In this document: positions 50,615 to 59,248 of the stretch, piece by piece
Position numbering within the stretch: position 1 is the first letter of the stretch
Layout of the letters: each line of letters opens with the position of its first letter
Origin: Heliobacterium mobile
GTDB lineage: Bacteria > Bacillota > Desulfitobacteriia > Heliobacteriales > Heliobacteriaceae
DNA: 64,000 bases
Assembly: GCF_009720735.1 (NCBI RefSeq)
Contig: NZ_WNKU01000015.1
Coordinates: 1 to 64,000, forward strand
Direction of reading: 5' to 3'
The notes under the pieces: generated by a model
Database searches by the model: none
Told to the model about the DNA's origin: nothing
Seen by the model: only the letters and a program-made list of their open reading frames with translations
Program-made: the position numbers and the translations under genes

Positions 50615-51520
50615 TTAGGACTTTTTGATGTACCGGAGACGTGCTGCGGCCCGTGGATGAAACACAGCCATACCACAATAAAACTCAATCCGAGTACGGA
50701 ACACGGGTTTACTATCAATTTCTCCAAGGTCACGTACTGATACACCACCGTTACGGAGACCGGAGACATACTGTTCGGTACCAAACTTGATCGCATAAAT
50801 GGAACCGGTATCTGATGCTGCTCCGGCCTTATCCAACTCATTAAAACCAAGGATCTCTTGACCGGCCCCATCCGTCTCAATGACACGAATGGGGATGCCC
50901 GCATAGGTGCTCACTTGACGCCCGAAGGAGTCCTCGCCGCTCTCAATATAGTGAGTGGATTCTTTAAGCGATTTTTTGATTTCCCGACGCATCGCTTTGG
51001 AGCAAAGAAGAATATCGGGTTCACCCTCTACCGCATCGATGAGTTCATCCAGTTTATCTGAATCGAAGGGTTTATCCTCACCGTCGATAATCTGTTTGCC
51101 ATTCAATCGCTTTTGCAATCCATCAAATTGGCTCGGTTGCGCCGCATCCCCTTTGAAGAAGGCTCTGGTAAATTCCAAGGCGAGAGCTTTCGCTTTCAGG
51201 TCTGTATGGATGGAGCGAATGTCGTTGACGTTGCCTCGGGTCTGAACGAGGAATTTATCAATGTCCACGTCGCCGCCAAGGATATACAAGCCTTCGGAAA
51301 GCTGATTGACCACACCGGCCGATTCAACGTAACCTTCGTTGACCGAACGGAAAGCGATACCCGGTAAGGTCTGCTCCTGATTGTACTTGTACGAGTTTCC
51401 CGAAATCTCCATGAACGGCAAGAGTTCCAGAATCGGAGAAGATCGAGCAAACGTTTGAATCACGCCTTTTTGTAATACGTCGGTTGATAGCTTCGCGGCT
51501 TCAGTCATTGTAAGTGCCAA
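50615..51520 (-). CDS. Major capsid protein (HK97 fold)
   Basis: A 301-aa coat protein. N-terminal KLSTDVLQKGVIQTFARSSP, ELLPFMEISGNSYKYN and FKGDAAQPSQFDGLQ are typical of this HK97-fold capsid group; the C-terminus has MAVFHPRAAARLRYI. Preceded by a scaffold gene and followed by a terminator. TTG start behind GGGAGG. Confidence 0.9.
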   Translation of the reverse strand: MALTMTEAAKLSTDVLQKGVIQTFARSSPILELLPFMEISGNSYKYNQEQTLPGIAFRSVNEGYVESAGVVNQLSEGLYILGGDVDIDKFLVQTRGNVNDIRSIHTDLKAKALALEFTRAFFKGDAAQPSQFDGLQKRLNGKQIIDGEDKPFDSDKLDELIDAVEGEPDILLCSKAMRREIKKSLKESTHYIESGEDSFGRQVSTYAGIPIRVIETDGAGQEILGFNELDKAGAASDTGSIYAIKFGTEQYVSGLRNGGVSVRDLGEIDSKPVFRTRIEFYCGMAVFHPRAAARLRYIKKS

Positions 51521-51581
51521 AGAAGTAATTCCTCCCTATGTGTTGTATTTGATCAAAGAAAAGGCGCAATCCGCAGAGGGA

Positions 51582-52127
51582 TTACGCTCGTTGAGCATAG
51601 CCCATTTTAAGTAGTTGGATGGAACTAAGCTGATTAAGGTCTGTGGTCTTGGCTTGGGTTGGATTGGTCGCTTGACCGACAGGCTGTTCTTGTTTGGTAC
51701 CAAATAGGCCTTTCTTTTCGGCAGCCGTCAACCATTCCAGCTTTGCTTCTGGTGTGAGGTTGCCGGGAACGAGGTCATGAAAGTCCTTCGGAATGCCTTC
51801 TAACTTAGCTTCTAACAGTCCATTAATAACCGATTCTAGCTGTTGAACCCGGCCATTCACAGTTTTGAAACCGTCTTTGGTTTTGGTTAGCTCATCAGCA
51901 GTGGTCTTGTATAGCTCTTCAAACTTGCCCTGCTGTTCTTTCGCTTGTTTCGCCCGCTGGTCCCTCTCAGCCAGAAGTTCTTCCAGTTGGGCCTGAACGT
52001 CTTTATATTTGGTGTTGATTTCATCGAACCGGGTTTTGGGGATAAGATGCTCTGGTGGCGTAGGTTCCGGCTTCGCTTCAGGGGCTGTTGGCTGTTGCGT
52101 CTCTTGAACCTGAGTTTCTTCGGTCAA
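51582..52127 (-). CDS. Capsid scaffold protein
   Basis: A 181-aa charged coiled-coil protein (YKDVQAQLEELLAERDQRAK, TKDGFKTVNGRVQQLESVIN) with a disordered Pro/Glu-rich N-terminus, the usual layout of phage scaffolds. It guides procapsid assembly and is later lost. TTG at 52127 is 8 nt after AAGGAGG; ATG at 52133 is the alternative. A terminator-like stem overlaps its 3' end. Confidence 0.8.
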   Translation of the reverse strand: MTEETQVQETQQPTAPEAKPEPTPPEHLIPKTRFDEINTKYKDVQAQLEELLAERDQRAKQAKEQQGKFEELYKTTADELTKTKDGFKTVNGRVQQLESVINGLLEAKLEGIPKDFHDLVPGNLTPEAKLEWLTAAEKKGLFGTKQEQPVGQATNPTQAKTTDLNQLSSIQLLKMGYAQRA

Positions 52128-52259
52128 AATCATATCCTCCTTGCCCTACGCTTGATATCGCGGTCACGTCCACGTGGGGTTGATTGGGCGGCTAGTTTAA
52201 CGACATAACACCCGTAGGTCGTGTAAAAATTCGGGTATTCTAATCCCGGAGGTGGTTCT

Positions 52260-52382
52260 ATGCTCGCATTTCGAAGATTTCACCAACGCCGACGTAAGAT
52301 GTGCCGTTTGTATCCGTTTCCTTTGATCATCATAGGCCTCATTGTCGGTCATTTTCTGTTTGGCCGGTGTCGAAAGTGTTAG
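52260..52382 (+). CDS. Opposite-strand 40-aa membrane peptide, moron-like
   Basis: A tiny rightward gene between scaffold and minor head genes. GGAGG lies 7 nt before ATG. The product is Arg-rich at the N-terminus (FRRFHQRRRKMC), then one TM helix (PLIIIGLIVGHFLFG) and ends GRCRKC. It has its own hairpin terminator. Such isolated units in late operons are often lysogen-expressed. Function unknown. Confidence 0.55.
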   Translation: MLAFRRFHQRRRKMCRLYPFPLIIIGLIVGHFLFGRCRKC

Positions 52383-52387
52383 CTGCC

Positions 52388-52420
52388 CCCCCGCCACTCC
52401 GTTAGGGGTGGCTTATTTCT
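52388..52420 (+). terminator. Terminator of the 40-aa gene
   Basis: GCCACTCC gtta GGGGTGGC is followed by TTATTTCTT, 6 bp after the stop. Confidence 0.75.
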
Positions 52421-53310
52421 TACCGAAAAGCCTTCATTTTTTCTTTGTGCTTGTCTCGTAGTTGCTTGGGAAGCAGTTGAATATCCCGAACTGGGCTCAC
52501 ATGGTGCTGACAATTGGGGTGAAATATCTTACCGGTTCCACGAACTTGGTCATATGTGAGGTATCCCGGTGTTAACCCATGAAGGGAAATCACCATCCCC
52601 TCAAATGACCGGCAGGCGTCTTTAGCGTTGTGAGACGATATTACCGCCAAGTCCACGCCGCGTTCCATCGTCTCCACCCGAGTTCCTTCAATATGTGCCT
52701 GTGTAAGTTTTGTTCGGACCACCATCTCGGTGTACGTTGACAGATTCCATTTCCGACCAGATCGGTCTACAATACCGACCCATGCTTCGCTATCCAATTT
52801 AGCTGATAGTCCTTTGTGGGTCAGGTCGCCTACGATGGCTTTTTTCATCGTCTTTCGACCCATCTGCTCTACCGCTTTCACTCGTAGCGTCTCGCTGACG
52901 GCGTTTCTTACAAGCTGCTTAATCTTTCTTTCCGTGTTTTGCGTGGCCATGAGCAAGTCCGTGTAGGTGTCGTTAATTAACTCCTCTGTCCGCTCTCGGG
53001 CTAGCATGGAAAAAGAGATGGACGATGCCGCCTCGGATAATGAGGTCGCATCGCCCAAAGATAGGATGGTTTGCGCCTGTGCTTCTGTGAACGCCTGTTT
53101 AATAACCTGTTCGCACCACGTCTTCGTAGAGACATCCAAATCTCGCAGAATGACCATGATTTGCGATAGCAGTGATTCAGCATAGGATTTTTCTAACCCA
53201 CCCGACGGAATGGACTTTAACCGACCGGCAATTTCGGTGAAAGCCTTCTGGTAATATCCGATAAGCCGCTTTACATCCCGCTCGTAGACGGGTTTTGGAA
53301 TCGGCTTCAT
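52420..53310 (-). CDS. Phage head morphogenesis protein, SPP1 gp7-like
   Basis: A 296-aa minor head protein: VVRTKLTQAHIEGTRVETME and DLAVISSHNAKDACRSFEG, then FHPNCQHHVSPV, match the Phage_Mu_F/SPP1 gp7 domain. Its gene overlaps the portal stop by four bases. Involved in portal-dependent head assembly. Confidence 0.85.
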   Translation of the reverse strand: MKPIPKPVYERDVKRLIGYYQKAFTEIAGRLKSIPSGGLEKSYAESLLSQIMVILRDLDVSTKTWCEQVIKQAFTEAQAQTILSLGDATSLSEAASSISFSMLARERTEELINDTYTDLLMATQNTERKIKQLVRNAVSETLRVKAVEQMGRKTMKKAIVGDLTHKGLSAKLDSEAWVGIVDRSGRKWNLSTYTEMVVRTKLTQAHIEGTRVETMERGVDLAVISSHNAKDACRSFEGMVISLHGLTPGYLTYDQVRGTGKIFHPNCQHHVSPVRDIQLLPKQLRDKHKEKMKAFR

Positions 53311-54764
53311 TCACTGTCACCGGGTTGCTGAAAGATAGACGGATCAGCAACGTCTTCCTCGTCCTGCATCCGTTTCAACTCGACCTCAGCTTGTTCTTCC
53401 GTTAAATCATCAAGCCACATTAGGGCCGATTTCTGAGAGATGGTTGCCTTCCCGCCCGTTCGAATGGACATGATGTTGGCCATCTCGGTTTCGTCATCCG
53501 GCAGACCGTCTTTGAACTTCACTTTGGGTACCGTCACTTCATAACCCTGCGGCCCTTTACAGGCAATTTCGAGGAGTTGAGCGATCAACAACACCCGCTT
53601 CAGGGCTTTGTTATAATACTGCCGCTTGCGGTTCACCTTCGCCAAAATCGAGTTGAGCCGCCATTTGATAGCTAATCCTGATGCCCCGCTCGTTCCCGCA
53701 TCACCAGAGCCCAGGGCGATCTCGGGGATCTCAGCGTTGATGAGCAACAACTTCACCAGCTTGTCCAATTCCATAAAAGCGGCTTGTAGCTGGCCATCCC
53801 AAGTGATGTACTGCGGGATTACTTCGTCCTTCCCCATCACCTCAAAGACTTTATCGACACCCACCCGGAATATGGGGTTGCCTTGTTCATCCTCCCCCAG
53901 AGTACCTGCCGGGACCGCCATGGCTGGGTCAGCGTGCTTATCGAGGATGGAAGCAATTTGCGAGAGCCGGTGGTTGATTTCATCGAACAGCGGCTTGTTT
54001 TCGCTGAGGTCGTCGATGCCTTCCCATGCATCGTCGGTAGCGTAATTCGGCACGTGAACCACCAGCGGGAACGGCACGCCAGTCTGAACTTCTTTTCGTT
54101 CGCCAAGAAGCTCTGCATCGATGCACCACTCATTGATTTCGTTATCCACGGTCACCACAATCGGGTCTAACTTGAACTTGGCGTAAACTATGCGACCGGG
54201 ATAGTGGGATTCGGCGTTTAACAACCAATCCTCGGCATCACCACGCTTCACAAGCACCGGGTAGGCGATGTGATAGGCGATGATGCGATTGGCGTCGCCT
54301 GGAGCCGTTTCGGGGAACACATACTCGGGATTTTGGGCTTCAATGATGACTCGGAAAGGATCGCTCTCCTTCCCCACCATCCCGCCAAACTCTTGACCAT
54401 AGCGGATTTTATAAAATGAATCGCCTCGGTAGGCGTTGGATAAGGCACTTTCGTAATTCAAGATGTGAAGGTAGTTCCCCTCGACCAACCGTTCGATCGC
54501 CAGTTGCTCGTTAGAGTTATCGTTTTTACCAGCAGAGAATGTGGGTTGCTCACCAAACAAAAAATCGGCGGATTTCTTACAAATCACGCCGGGAAGGTTG
54601 GTGGAGATATAGAGCAGTTCGTTTTGCCTGCGGGTAAGTTTGTTCTGAACTCGCTGGAATACATCGTAATGCTTACCCAAAAAGAGCTTTTTGTTTTCTC
54701 GATATCGCCGAATCCGATCACGATGAGCCAGTGCCGGGTAGTAACTACCGATGGCGAACAGCAA
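53307..54764 (-). CDS. Portal protein
   Basis: A 485-aa portal of the SPP1 gp6-like group: HYDVFQRVQNKLTRRQNELLY, TNLPGVICKKSADFLFGEQP, VIEAQNPEYVFPET and EIPEIALGSGDAGTSGASGL. Forms the dodecameric DNA gate and tail joint. TTG at 54764 was chosen because GGAGG lies 9 nt upstream. Normally adjacent to terL; here a rightward gene intervenes. Confidence 0.85.
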   Translation of the reverse strand: MLFAIGSYYPALAHRDRIRRYRENKKLFLGKHYDVFQRVQNKLTRRQNELLYISTNLPGVICKKSADFLFGEQPTFSAGKNDNSNEQLAIERLVEGNYLHILNYESALSNAYRGDSFYKIRYGQEFGGMVGKESDPFRVIIEAQNPEYVFPETAPGDANRIIAYHIAYPVLVKRGDAEDWLLNAESHYPGRIVYAKFKLDPIVVTVDNEINEWCIDAELLGERKEVQTGVPFPLVVHVPNYATDDAWEGIDDLSENKPLFDEINHRLSQIASILDKHADPAMAVPAGTLGEDEQGNPIFRVGVDKVFEVMGKDEVIPQYITWDGQLQAAFMELDKLVKLLLINAEIPEIALGSGDAGTSGASGLAIKWRLNSILAKVNRKRQYYNKALKRVLLIAQLLEIACKGPQGYEVTVPKVKFKDGLPDDETEMANIMSIRTGGKATISQKSALMWLDDLTEEQAEVELKRMQDEEDVADPSIFQQPGDSE

Positions 54765-54873
54765 TAATTTATACCTCCACTTTATCGACTTCACTCTATA
54801 TGGTGAGGTGAACCGCTAAGATACAACCTATATGCTATAATTATTAGCAAAATGTTGTAGTAGGAGAGTAAAT

Positions 54874-55482
54874 ATGGAAATTATTAATGACACAGACTAC
54901 ACTGGGGCCAACTTACGTAATATCGAGATTATTGGTAAAAAGCTAAAGGGAATCCGTTTTATTCGTTGTTCGTTTGTAAACGGGAAAATGGACGACATCT
55001 CAACCATTGGGTGCTCGTTTGTAGAGTGTGATTTCACCCAATCTAGCTTAAATAGTTCATCACACGAGCAATCCGCTTTTTCAAACTGTCGTTTTACAGG
55101 CACAAATCTGTTTACATCAACCTTTCGAGACTGTAAGATGACTGGATCTTCCTTTGAATCCGCTAAAATGATCGGAATTAATATTCATGGTGGAGACTGG
55201 TCTTACACAGATTTAAGTCGCCAAAACCTTAAGGGGATCAATTTTCGTCAAACTCGACTCGTTGAAACTGATTTTTTTGGATGTAATCTAACCAATGCCG
55301 ATTTTCGTGATGCAGATATGACAAACGCTGTATTCGCTCAGGCAAAGCTATCGGGGGCTAATTTACGCGGTGCCAAGACAAGTGGTGTTGATTATCGAAA
55401 TATAGACCTCCGAGGGGTACTCTTAGATATCGGGCAGGCTATCGAGGTTGCAAGTGCGTTCGGTGCTATCGTAGAGTTATAG
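54874..55482 (+). CDS. Pentapeptide-repeat protein (Qnr/YjcF-like), moron
   Basis: A 202-aa right-handed quadrilateral beta-helix protein. Repeats of A(D/N)LxX type run through the whole length (YTGANLRNI, TGTNLFTSTF, LTNADFRDADMTNAVF, LSGANLRGAK). The C-terminal RGVLLDIGQAIEVASAFGA resembles the dimerisation tail of Qnr-like proteins, which mimic DNA and protect gyrase. Lone rightward gene between portal and terL, overlapping the convergent terL end by 6 bp. Its target is unknown. Confidence 0.75.
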   Translation: MEIINDTDYTGANLRNIEIIGKKLKGIRFIRCSFVNGKMDDISTIGCSFVECDFTQSSLNSSSHEQSAFSNCRFTGTNLFTSTFRDCKMTGSSFESAKMIGINIHGGDWSYTDLSRQNLKGINFRQTRLVETDFFGCNLTNADFRDADMTNAVFAQAKLSGANLRGAKTSGVDYRNIDLRGVLLDIGQAIEVASAFGAIVEL

Positions 55483-57168
55483 ACCTTCCGGTTTTTTGTG
55501 GAAAGTCCGTCGCCTTCCACCCCCGCACAGTTCCACCGCCATCTGTAAGGCATCAGGGAGATCGTCGTGGTCATGGTTGGGGAACTGTTCTAGCTGTTCC
55601 AGCAGGATTCGCTGGTGCCTCATGAACCGGAGAATCCCCTGCTCCACAATCGGCTCCAGCGATTCAATCCGTTCTTCCTTCTTGGTCTTACTGGTCACCG
55701 CTTTCAGCTTGGTCGTGTAGATACCTTCCTTTGCCATCCGTTCCCGAGCTTGCCGGAACAGGTCGAACTGGGCTTGTACGGTCTCGATGGCGAAAATCCG
55801 TGGCCGATACTTGCCAATTTTGTTTATGACCTCAATTAACGCTTCATGGGCAGGACACTTTCTCGCCCAGGTCTCGACAACGTACAGGATTCCGGTTCTA
55901 CGATCGCGTCCAATGATAACAATGGCATTAAAGTCGGAGCGATTGTTCTTACCCATCGCGATATCCCATGCTCCGAAATAGTCCAACGGCACCGGTCGGC
56001 CCATTTTATCTCGCAGTTCTGGGTAGTCGAAGAACGTAAACATGGACGGCTTGAATATCTGGGTCTCTTCATCGATGGGATTGTTTAGGTACTCCGAACC
56101 AAAGGCCCGGGAGCCGATGTTGACCTTTTCAATCATGAGTCGGGAATAAGAAAAGCGTCCCGGCCATAAGACCTCGACGCCTTTATCCATATCCTCTTGA
56201 TTTGTTTGATAAAAGGCAATCGCATCATCCAGCCGGGTTTCATTTTCGGGATTCCGACAGGTAGATTCGAACTGCTCCCATAGGTCGCCCCGCTCCGGTG
56301 GGGATACGATGGCTGAGTACGTGCGGGATTCGAAGTCTGATCGCTGAAGCACCGTGGTCAGCAATCCTCGAGCGTGAACGATCGTGCCCATGTAGATAAA
56401 CGCTGTCTTTGCCGGGTCTCCGATGGGCATAACAACCGAGTTGAACCAATGCAAGTTCTTATCCCGCAGTTCAGGCGTGTTAGTATTCTTGGCCGATTCG
56501 AGATCGTCGAGGATGACGAGATCCGGTCGATAAGAGCCATTTCGCTTTCCCCGCAGTTGTTTTCCCATGGATGCTGCTTCAACCAGTACCCCTGTTCGCG
56601 TAAGGAACGCTTCCTGGTTATCCCGCTCATTCATGGTTTTTCGATCAGACAAGAGCTCACCAAAGTCCTCGCGCAATTTCTTGTTAAACTTGAGCTGCAG
56701 AGATATCCATTCGATGAACTTTTTGGCCATCGAATCCGTTTCAGAAATAATGAGGATGTATTTCCGTTTGTCATAGACGATCTCATGGATGGGAAATCCA
56801 TTAGACAAATAAGCCGATTTGGCGTGACCACGGGGTGCAGCCCAAGCGATACGTGCAATGGGGTTGTCGATGGATACTACGCGAAGGAGATCGCAGAGTT
56901 CTCGGTGAAATCGAGGGGCGTCATCAATATGGACACCTGACGGAATGAGGTTCTGCTCATTCTCTGGGTTTTTATCATCAGAAAAATACTCGTACATGAA
57001 GAACAGGACATCAAACTCGGCACGATCAATCCGGCGAAGACGGTAGAGTTCCTTCATGTCCGCGATATACTCGGTTTGCATAGCTGGGCTTAGTTCTTGC
57101 TTGGCTCGGACCTCATCGAACAATTGGACTCGCCGTTCTAAGAGTTCCAACCTTAACTGGCGTTCCAT
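55477..57168 (-). CDS. terL: Terminase large subunit
   Basis: A 563-aa packaging motor. Walker A-like APRGHAKS (111-118), Walker B VILDDLES (about 220), ATPase coupling region and a C-terminal RNase H-like nuclease (AWDIAMGKNNRSDFNAIVI, DHDDLPDALQMA). Cuts and pumps DNA into the head. Its small subunit gene is unusually 2 kb upstream, separated by an integrase cassette. Confidence 0.9.
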   Translation of the reverse strand: MERQLRLELLERRVQLFDEVRAKQELSPAMQTEYIADMKELYRLRRIDRAEFDVLFFMYEYFSDDKNPENEQNLIPSGVHIDDAPRFHRELCDLLRVVSIDNPIARIAWAAPRGHAKSAYLSNGFPIHEIVYDKRKYILIISETDSMAKKFIEWISLQLKFNKKLREDFGELLSDRKTMNERDNQEAFLTRTGVLVEAASMGKQLRGKRNGSYRPDLVILDDLESAKNTNTPELRDKNLHWFNSVVMPIGDPAKTAFIYMGTIVHARGLLTTVLQRSDFESRTYSAIVSPPERGDLWEQFESTCRNPENETRLDDAIAFYQTNQEDMDKGVEVLWPGRFSYSRLMIEKVNIGSRAFGSEYLNNPIDEETQIFKPSMFTFFDYPELRDKMGRPVPLDYFGAWDIAMGKNNRSDFNAIVIIGRDRRTGILYVVETWARKCPAHEALIEVINKIGKYRPRIFAIETVQAQFDLFRQARERMAKEGIYTTKLKAVTSKTKKEERIESLEPIVEQGILRFMRHQRILLEQLEQFPNHDHDDLPDALQMAVELCGGGRRRTFHKKPEGL

Positions 57169-57321
57169 ACGATTAAGGACGTTTATGGTTTGTTCACCTC
57201 CAGAGATGTTAAGAAAAATACTTTTTCGATTTATCGAAGGCTATTGTCAAATATATCGTCATATCGACAGATTGTTGATATCATGGGATTATCATCCATC
57301 ATATCAACTGAGGTGTATTTG

Positions 57322-57567
57322 ATGAAACTAGGAAAATGGGAGATTTATTTTTCCCCTCATTTGGAAAACCTGGATTATGTTCTGGTTACAAACGATAACC
57401 AGCAAATCAAAGCTTATTGGAAAGAAATGTTGATTGCTCATTTGATCGTTGTGGATGAGATCCTGTCTTATCAGGGAGTTTGCCGAATAAACATTCTGCC
57501 CGACCAAAACTTCGTCCAACTGTGCCTTGACGATATGGAAGAGGTTCTATCTCAACTCAACAATTAG
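57322..57567 (+). CDS. Opposite-strand small protein (81 aa)
   Basis: A rightward gene upstream of terL. ATG at 57322 has TGAGGTG 7 nt upstream. The 81-aa product (KLGKWEIYFSPHLENLDYVL ... DMEEVLSQLNN) is soluble with mixed alpha/beta character. No family recognised. Direct repeat 1 starts about 13 bp after it. Confidence 0.5.
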   Translation: MKLGKWEIYFSPHLENLDYVLVTNDNQQIKAYWKEMLIAHLIVVDEILSYQGVCRINILPDQNFVQLCLDDMEEVLSQLNN

Positions 57568-57579
57568 CTCTTTTGCCAC

Positions 57580-57615
57580 TGTCGCCCTGCACGTTGCCAC
57601 ACGTTCGAACAGAAC
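57580..57615. repeat. Direct repeat 1 beside the 92-aa membrane gene
   Basis: TGTCGCCCTGCACGTTGCC plus ACGTTCGAACAGA recurs at 58056-58090 with two mismatches in the first 32 bases. The pair flanks the membrane-protein gene. Confidence 0.75.
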
Positions 57616-57705
57616 TTGGATCAAGCATAATTACCCCATTTACATAATCTCTCACCACACGTACCAACGTGTCGCCTCACGTGGGTAGTCGAAGTCAATA
57701 CATGA

Positions 57706-57744
57706 AAAAGAAAAGCCCTCACAGACTACAGTCAGGAGGGCGAT
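57706..57744 (-). terminator. Terminator downstream of the second recombinase region
   Basis: On the minus strand GCCCTCC ... GAGGGC is followed by TTTTCTTTTTC. It would stop leftward transcripts before terL. Confidence 0.7.
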
Positions 57745-57747
57745 GGA

Positions 57748-58026
57748 ATGGGCCAATCAAAAACGCCACCAAGAAAACGAATATTACCTACAACAGGACG
57801 AGAGCGGGTAAAAACTCCGCTTAGAGGATACATGCCCCGAGTTGAAATTATAAATGAGACGGAAACGCCAATAGGAAGACCTAACCTATCTAGGGTACTT
57901 GTTTATGCTGCCGGAATAGTCCTCATAAGTCTAGCGATGTTATTACTAACCTCTATCGTTGGTTCATTAATCCTACGGCTGTTTTTCTCGTTTACATCGG
58001 GCGAAGGCTCGTCTTCCCCCATGTAG
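57748..58026 (+). CDS. Small membrane protein in repeat-flanked cassette (92 aa)
   Basis: A 92-aa protein with a basic, Pro/Arg-rich N-terminal half (PPRKRILPTTGRERVKTP) and one or two TM helices (VLVYAAGIVLISLAMLLLTS). ATG with AGGAGGG 8 nt upstream. Flanked by direct repeats at 57580 and 58056. No family recognised. Confidence 0.55.
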   Translation: MGQSKTPPRKRILPTTGRERVKTPLRGYMPRVEIINETETPIGRPNLSRVLVYAAGIVLISLAMLLLTSIVGSLILRLFFSFTSGEGSSSPM

Positions 58027-58055
58027 CAGACGCATTCAAAGAACCTGAATCCCCC

Positions 58056-58152
58056 TGTCGCCCTGCACGTTGCCCTACGTTCGAACAGATATTCGCCCTG
58101 GATATATTTACCCAGCTAATTATTCTGTCGCAACACAGGGCAACGTGCAGGC
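58056..58152. repeat. Direct repeat 2 and large hairpin
   Basis: 58056-58090 repeats 57580-57614. Its CCTGCACGTTGCCCT (58062-58076) also pairs with AGGGCAACGTGCAGG (58137-58151) to give a 15-bp stem with a loop of about 60 nt. Confidence 0.75.
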
Positions 58153-58181
58153 TCTGTGGGGATATGTGAAGTTTAGAAAGG

Positions 58182-58204
58182 GTGTCCAGTATTACTGGAC
58201 ATGT
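58182..58204. repeat. 23-bp palindromic sequence, copy 2 (next to recombinase stop)
   Basis: Identical to 36192-36214 inside the antirepressor gene. Here it touches the recombinase stop codon at 58205. Followed on the minus strand by CCCTTTC, so it might also act as a weak terminator. Confidence 0.85.
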
Positions 58205-59098
58205 TTATACCCACGATAATTCCTCTACGGCTCTCACCAAATCTTCTTCACCGGGCATCGTGTATCGGCTAGTCATTGATAGATTTGGCGAGCCGTCTTT
58301 TTTCATGTGGCCCATCAGCCGGGCGATCACGTCAAGCGGTATTTTCCGCACGGCTAATTCGTGGCCGAAGCTGTGGCGCAGGGTGTGGCACGTGAGATGG
58401 TCGATACCGGTTAGCTTTGCGTATTTCGCAATTAAGAATGAAACACCGCGAGGAGACATCTTCTCGCTACGCTGGGAGTAAACCAGGTACTCACTCTCGG
58501 TACTTCGCGATTCAAGATAACGAAGGAGAACCCGCCGACTATCCACATTCAATGGGATTTCACGATATTTGCTGTGTTTGCCGTTTGGGATGACCAGCGT
58601 TCCTTTACGGTCCGTGATCGCCACGTCTTTCATCCGGATGTCGCAAAGTTCCTGAACTCGAACTCCGGTATGGAGCATCAAGGTTACCATTGCTAGTTCC
58701 CGTAGGCTGCCGTGTTGCCTTATGGCCCGGATGAGAGCGTTCTGTTCATTACGGCTCAGCCATTTGGGAGACGATTGCGGGACGGTAACACGGTCGATTT
58801 GCTCAACTGGATTATCCGGCGCATGACCGTTATCGGCGAGCCAACGAAAAATGACGTTGAGATGGGTTAATGTTAAGGACAAAGTGCTCGGCTTGAAGTT
58901 ACTGGAAGCGAACCTTTTGAAATTTGCTACGTCCAGTTGTGTGGCCATCTGCGGCATGGTAGACCCCCCGGTGGGGGTGGGGCGGGGGTGCTCCTTCTCA
59001 TACCACCGGGAGAATCTGGCCCAACTGTCTTGATAAGAACGCAGGGTGGTTGGGCTTTTGCCGTGTCGACGGATTTCTTCGATGAATGCTGTGATCAT
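58205..59098 (-). CDS. Second tyrosine recombinase (XerC/D-like), between terS and terL
   Basis: A 297-aa recombinase with a SAM-like core-binding domain (about 1-95) and catalytic residues Arg147 (HTGVRVQEL), His238-x-x-Arg241 (HTLRHSFGHEL), His264 (LMGHMKK) and Tyr279 (TSRYTMP). It lacks the arm-binding domain of the integrase at 14 kb. A palindrome lies at its 3' edge and an inverted repeat at its 5' edge. Its place between terminase genes is unusual. Confidence 0.85.
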   Translation of the reverse strand: MITAFIEEIRRHGKSPTTLRSYQDSWARFSRWYEKEHPRPTPTGGSTMPQMATQLDVANFKRFASSNFKPSTLSLTLTHLNVIFRWLADNGHAPDNPVEQIDRVTVPQSSPKWLSRNEQNALIRAIRQHGSLRELAMVTLMLHTGVRVQELCDIRMKDVAITDRKGTLVIPNGKHSKYREIPLNVDSRRVLLRYLESRSTESEYLVYSQRSEKMSPRGVSFLIAKYAKLTGIDHLTCHTLRHSFGHELAVRKIPLDVIARLMGHMKKDGSPNLSMTSRYTMPGEEDLVRAVEELSWV

Positions 59099-59118
59099 GA
59101 CACTCTCTCCTTGCTAAG

Positions 59119-59192
59119 ACGCTGACTAATAAGCCGGATATCCCTTCGAAGTGTTGGGCTTCGTGGGTCACAGCTTATCTCTAGTCAGCGAC
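59119..59192. repeat. Inverted repeat upstream of the second recombinase
   Basis: GACGCTGACTAATAAGC and GCTTATCTCTAGTCAGCG form imperfect inverted arms spanning 59119-59192. Could be a recombinase core site, promoter operator or transcript hairpin. Confidence 0.5.
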
Positions 59193-59218
59193 TAATGCAA
59201 TGATAGAGGATGAGTTAA

Positions 59219-59248
59219 AAGGGTGTCCGTTGAATGGACACCCTTTGA
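59219..59248 (-). terminator. Terminator of terS
   Basis: AAAGGGTGTCC gttgaat GGACACCCTTT hairpin just after the terS stop; bidirectional. Confidence 0.7.

Noticed and set aside
52197-52397. 66-aa minus-strand frame between scaffold and minor head genes
   Set aside because: No RBS; the opposite strand carries a better-supported 40-aa gene with RBS and terminator.
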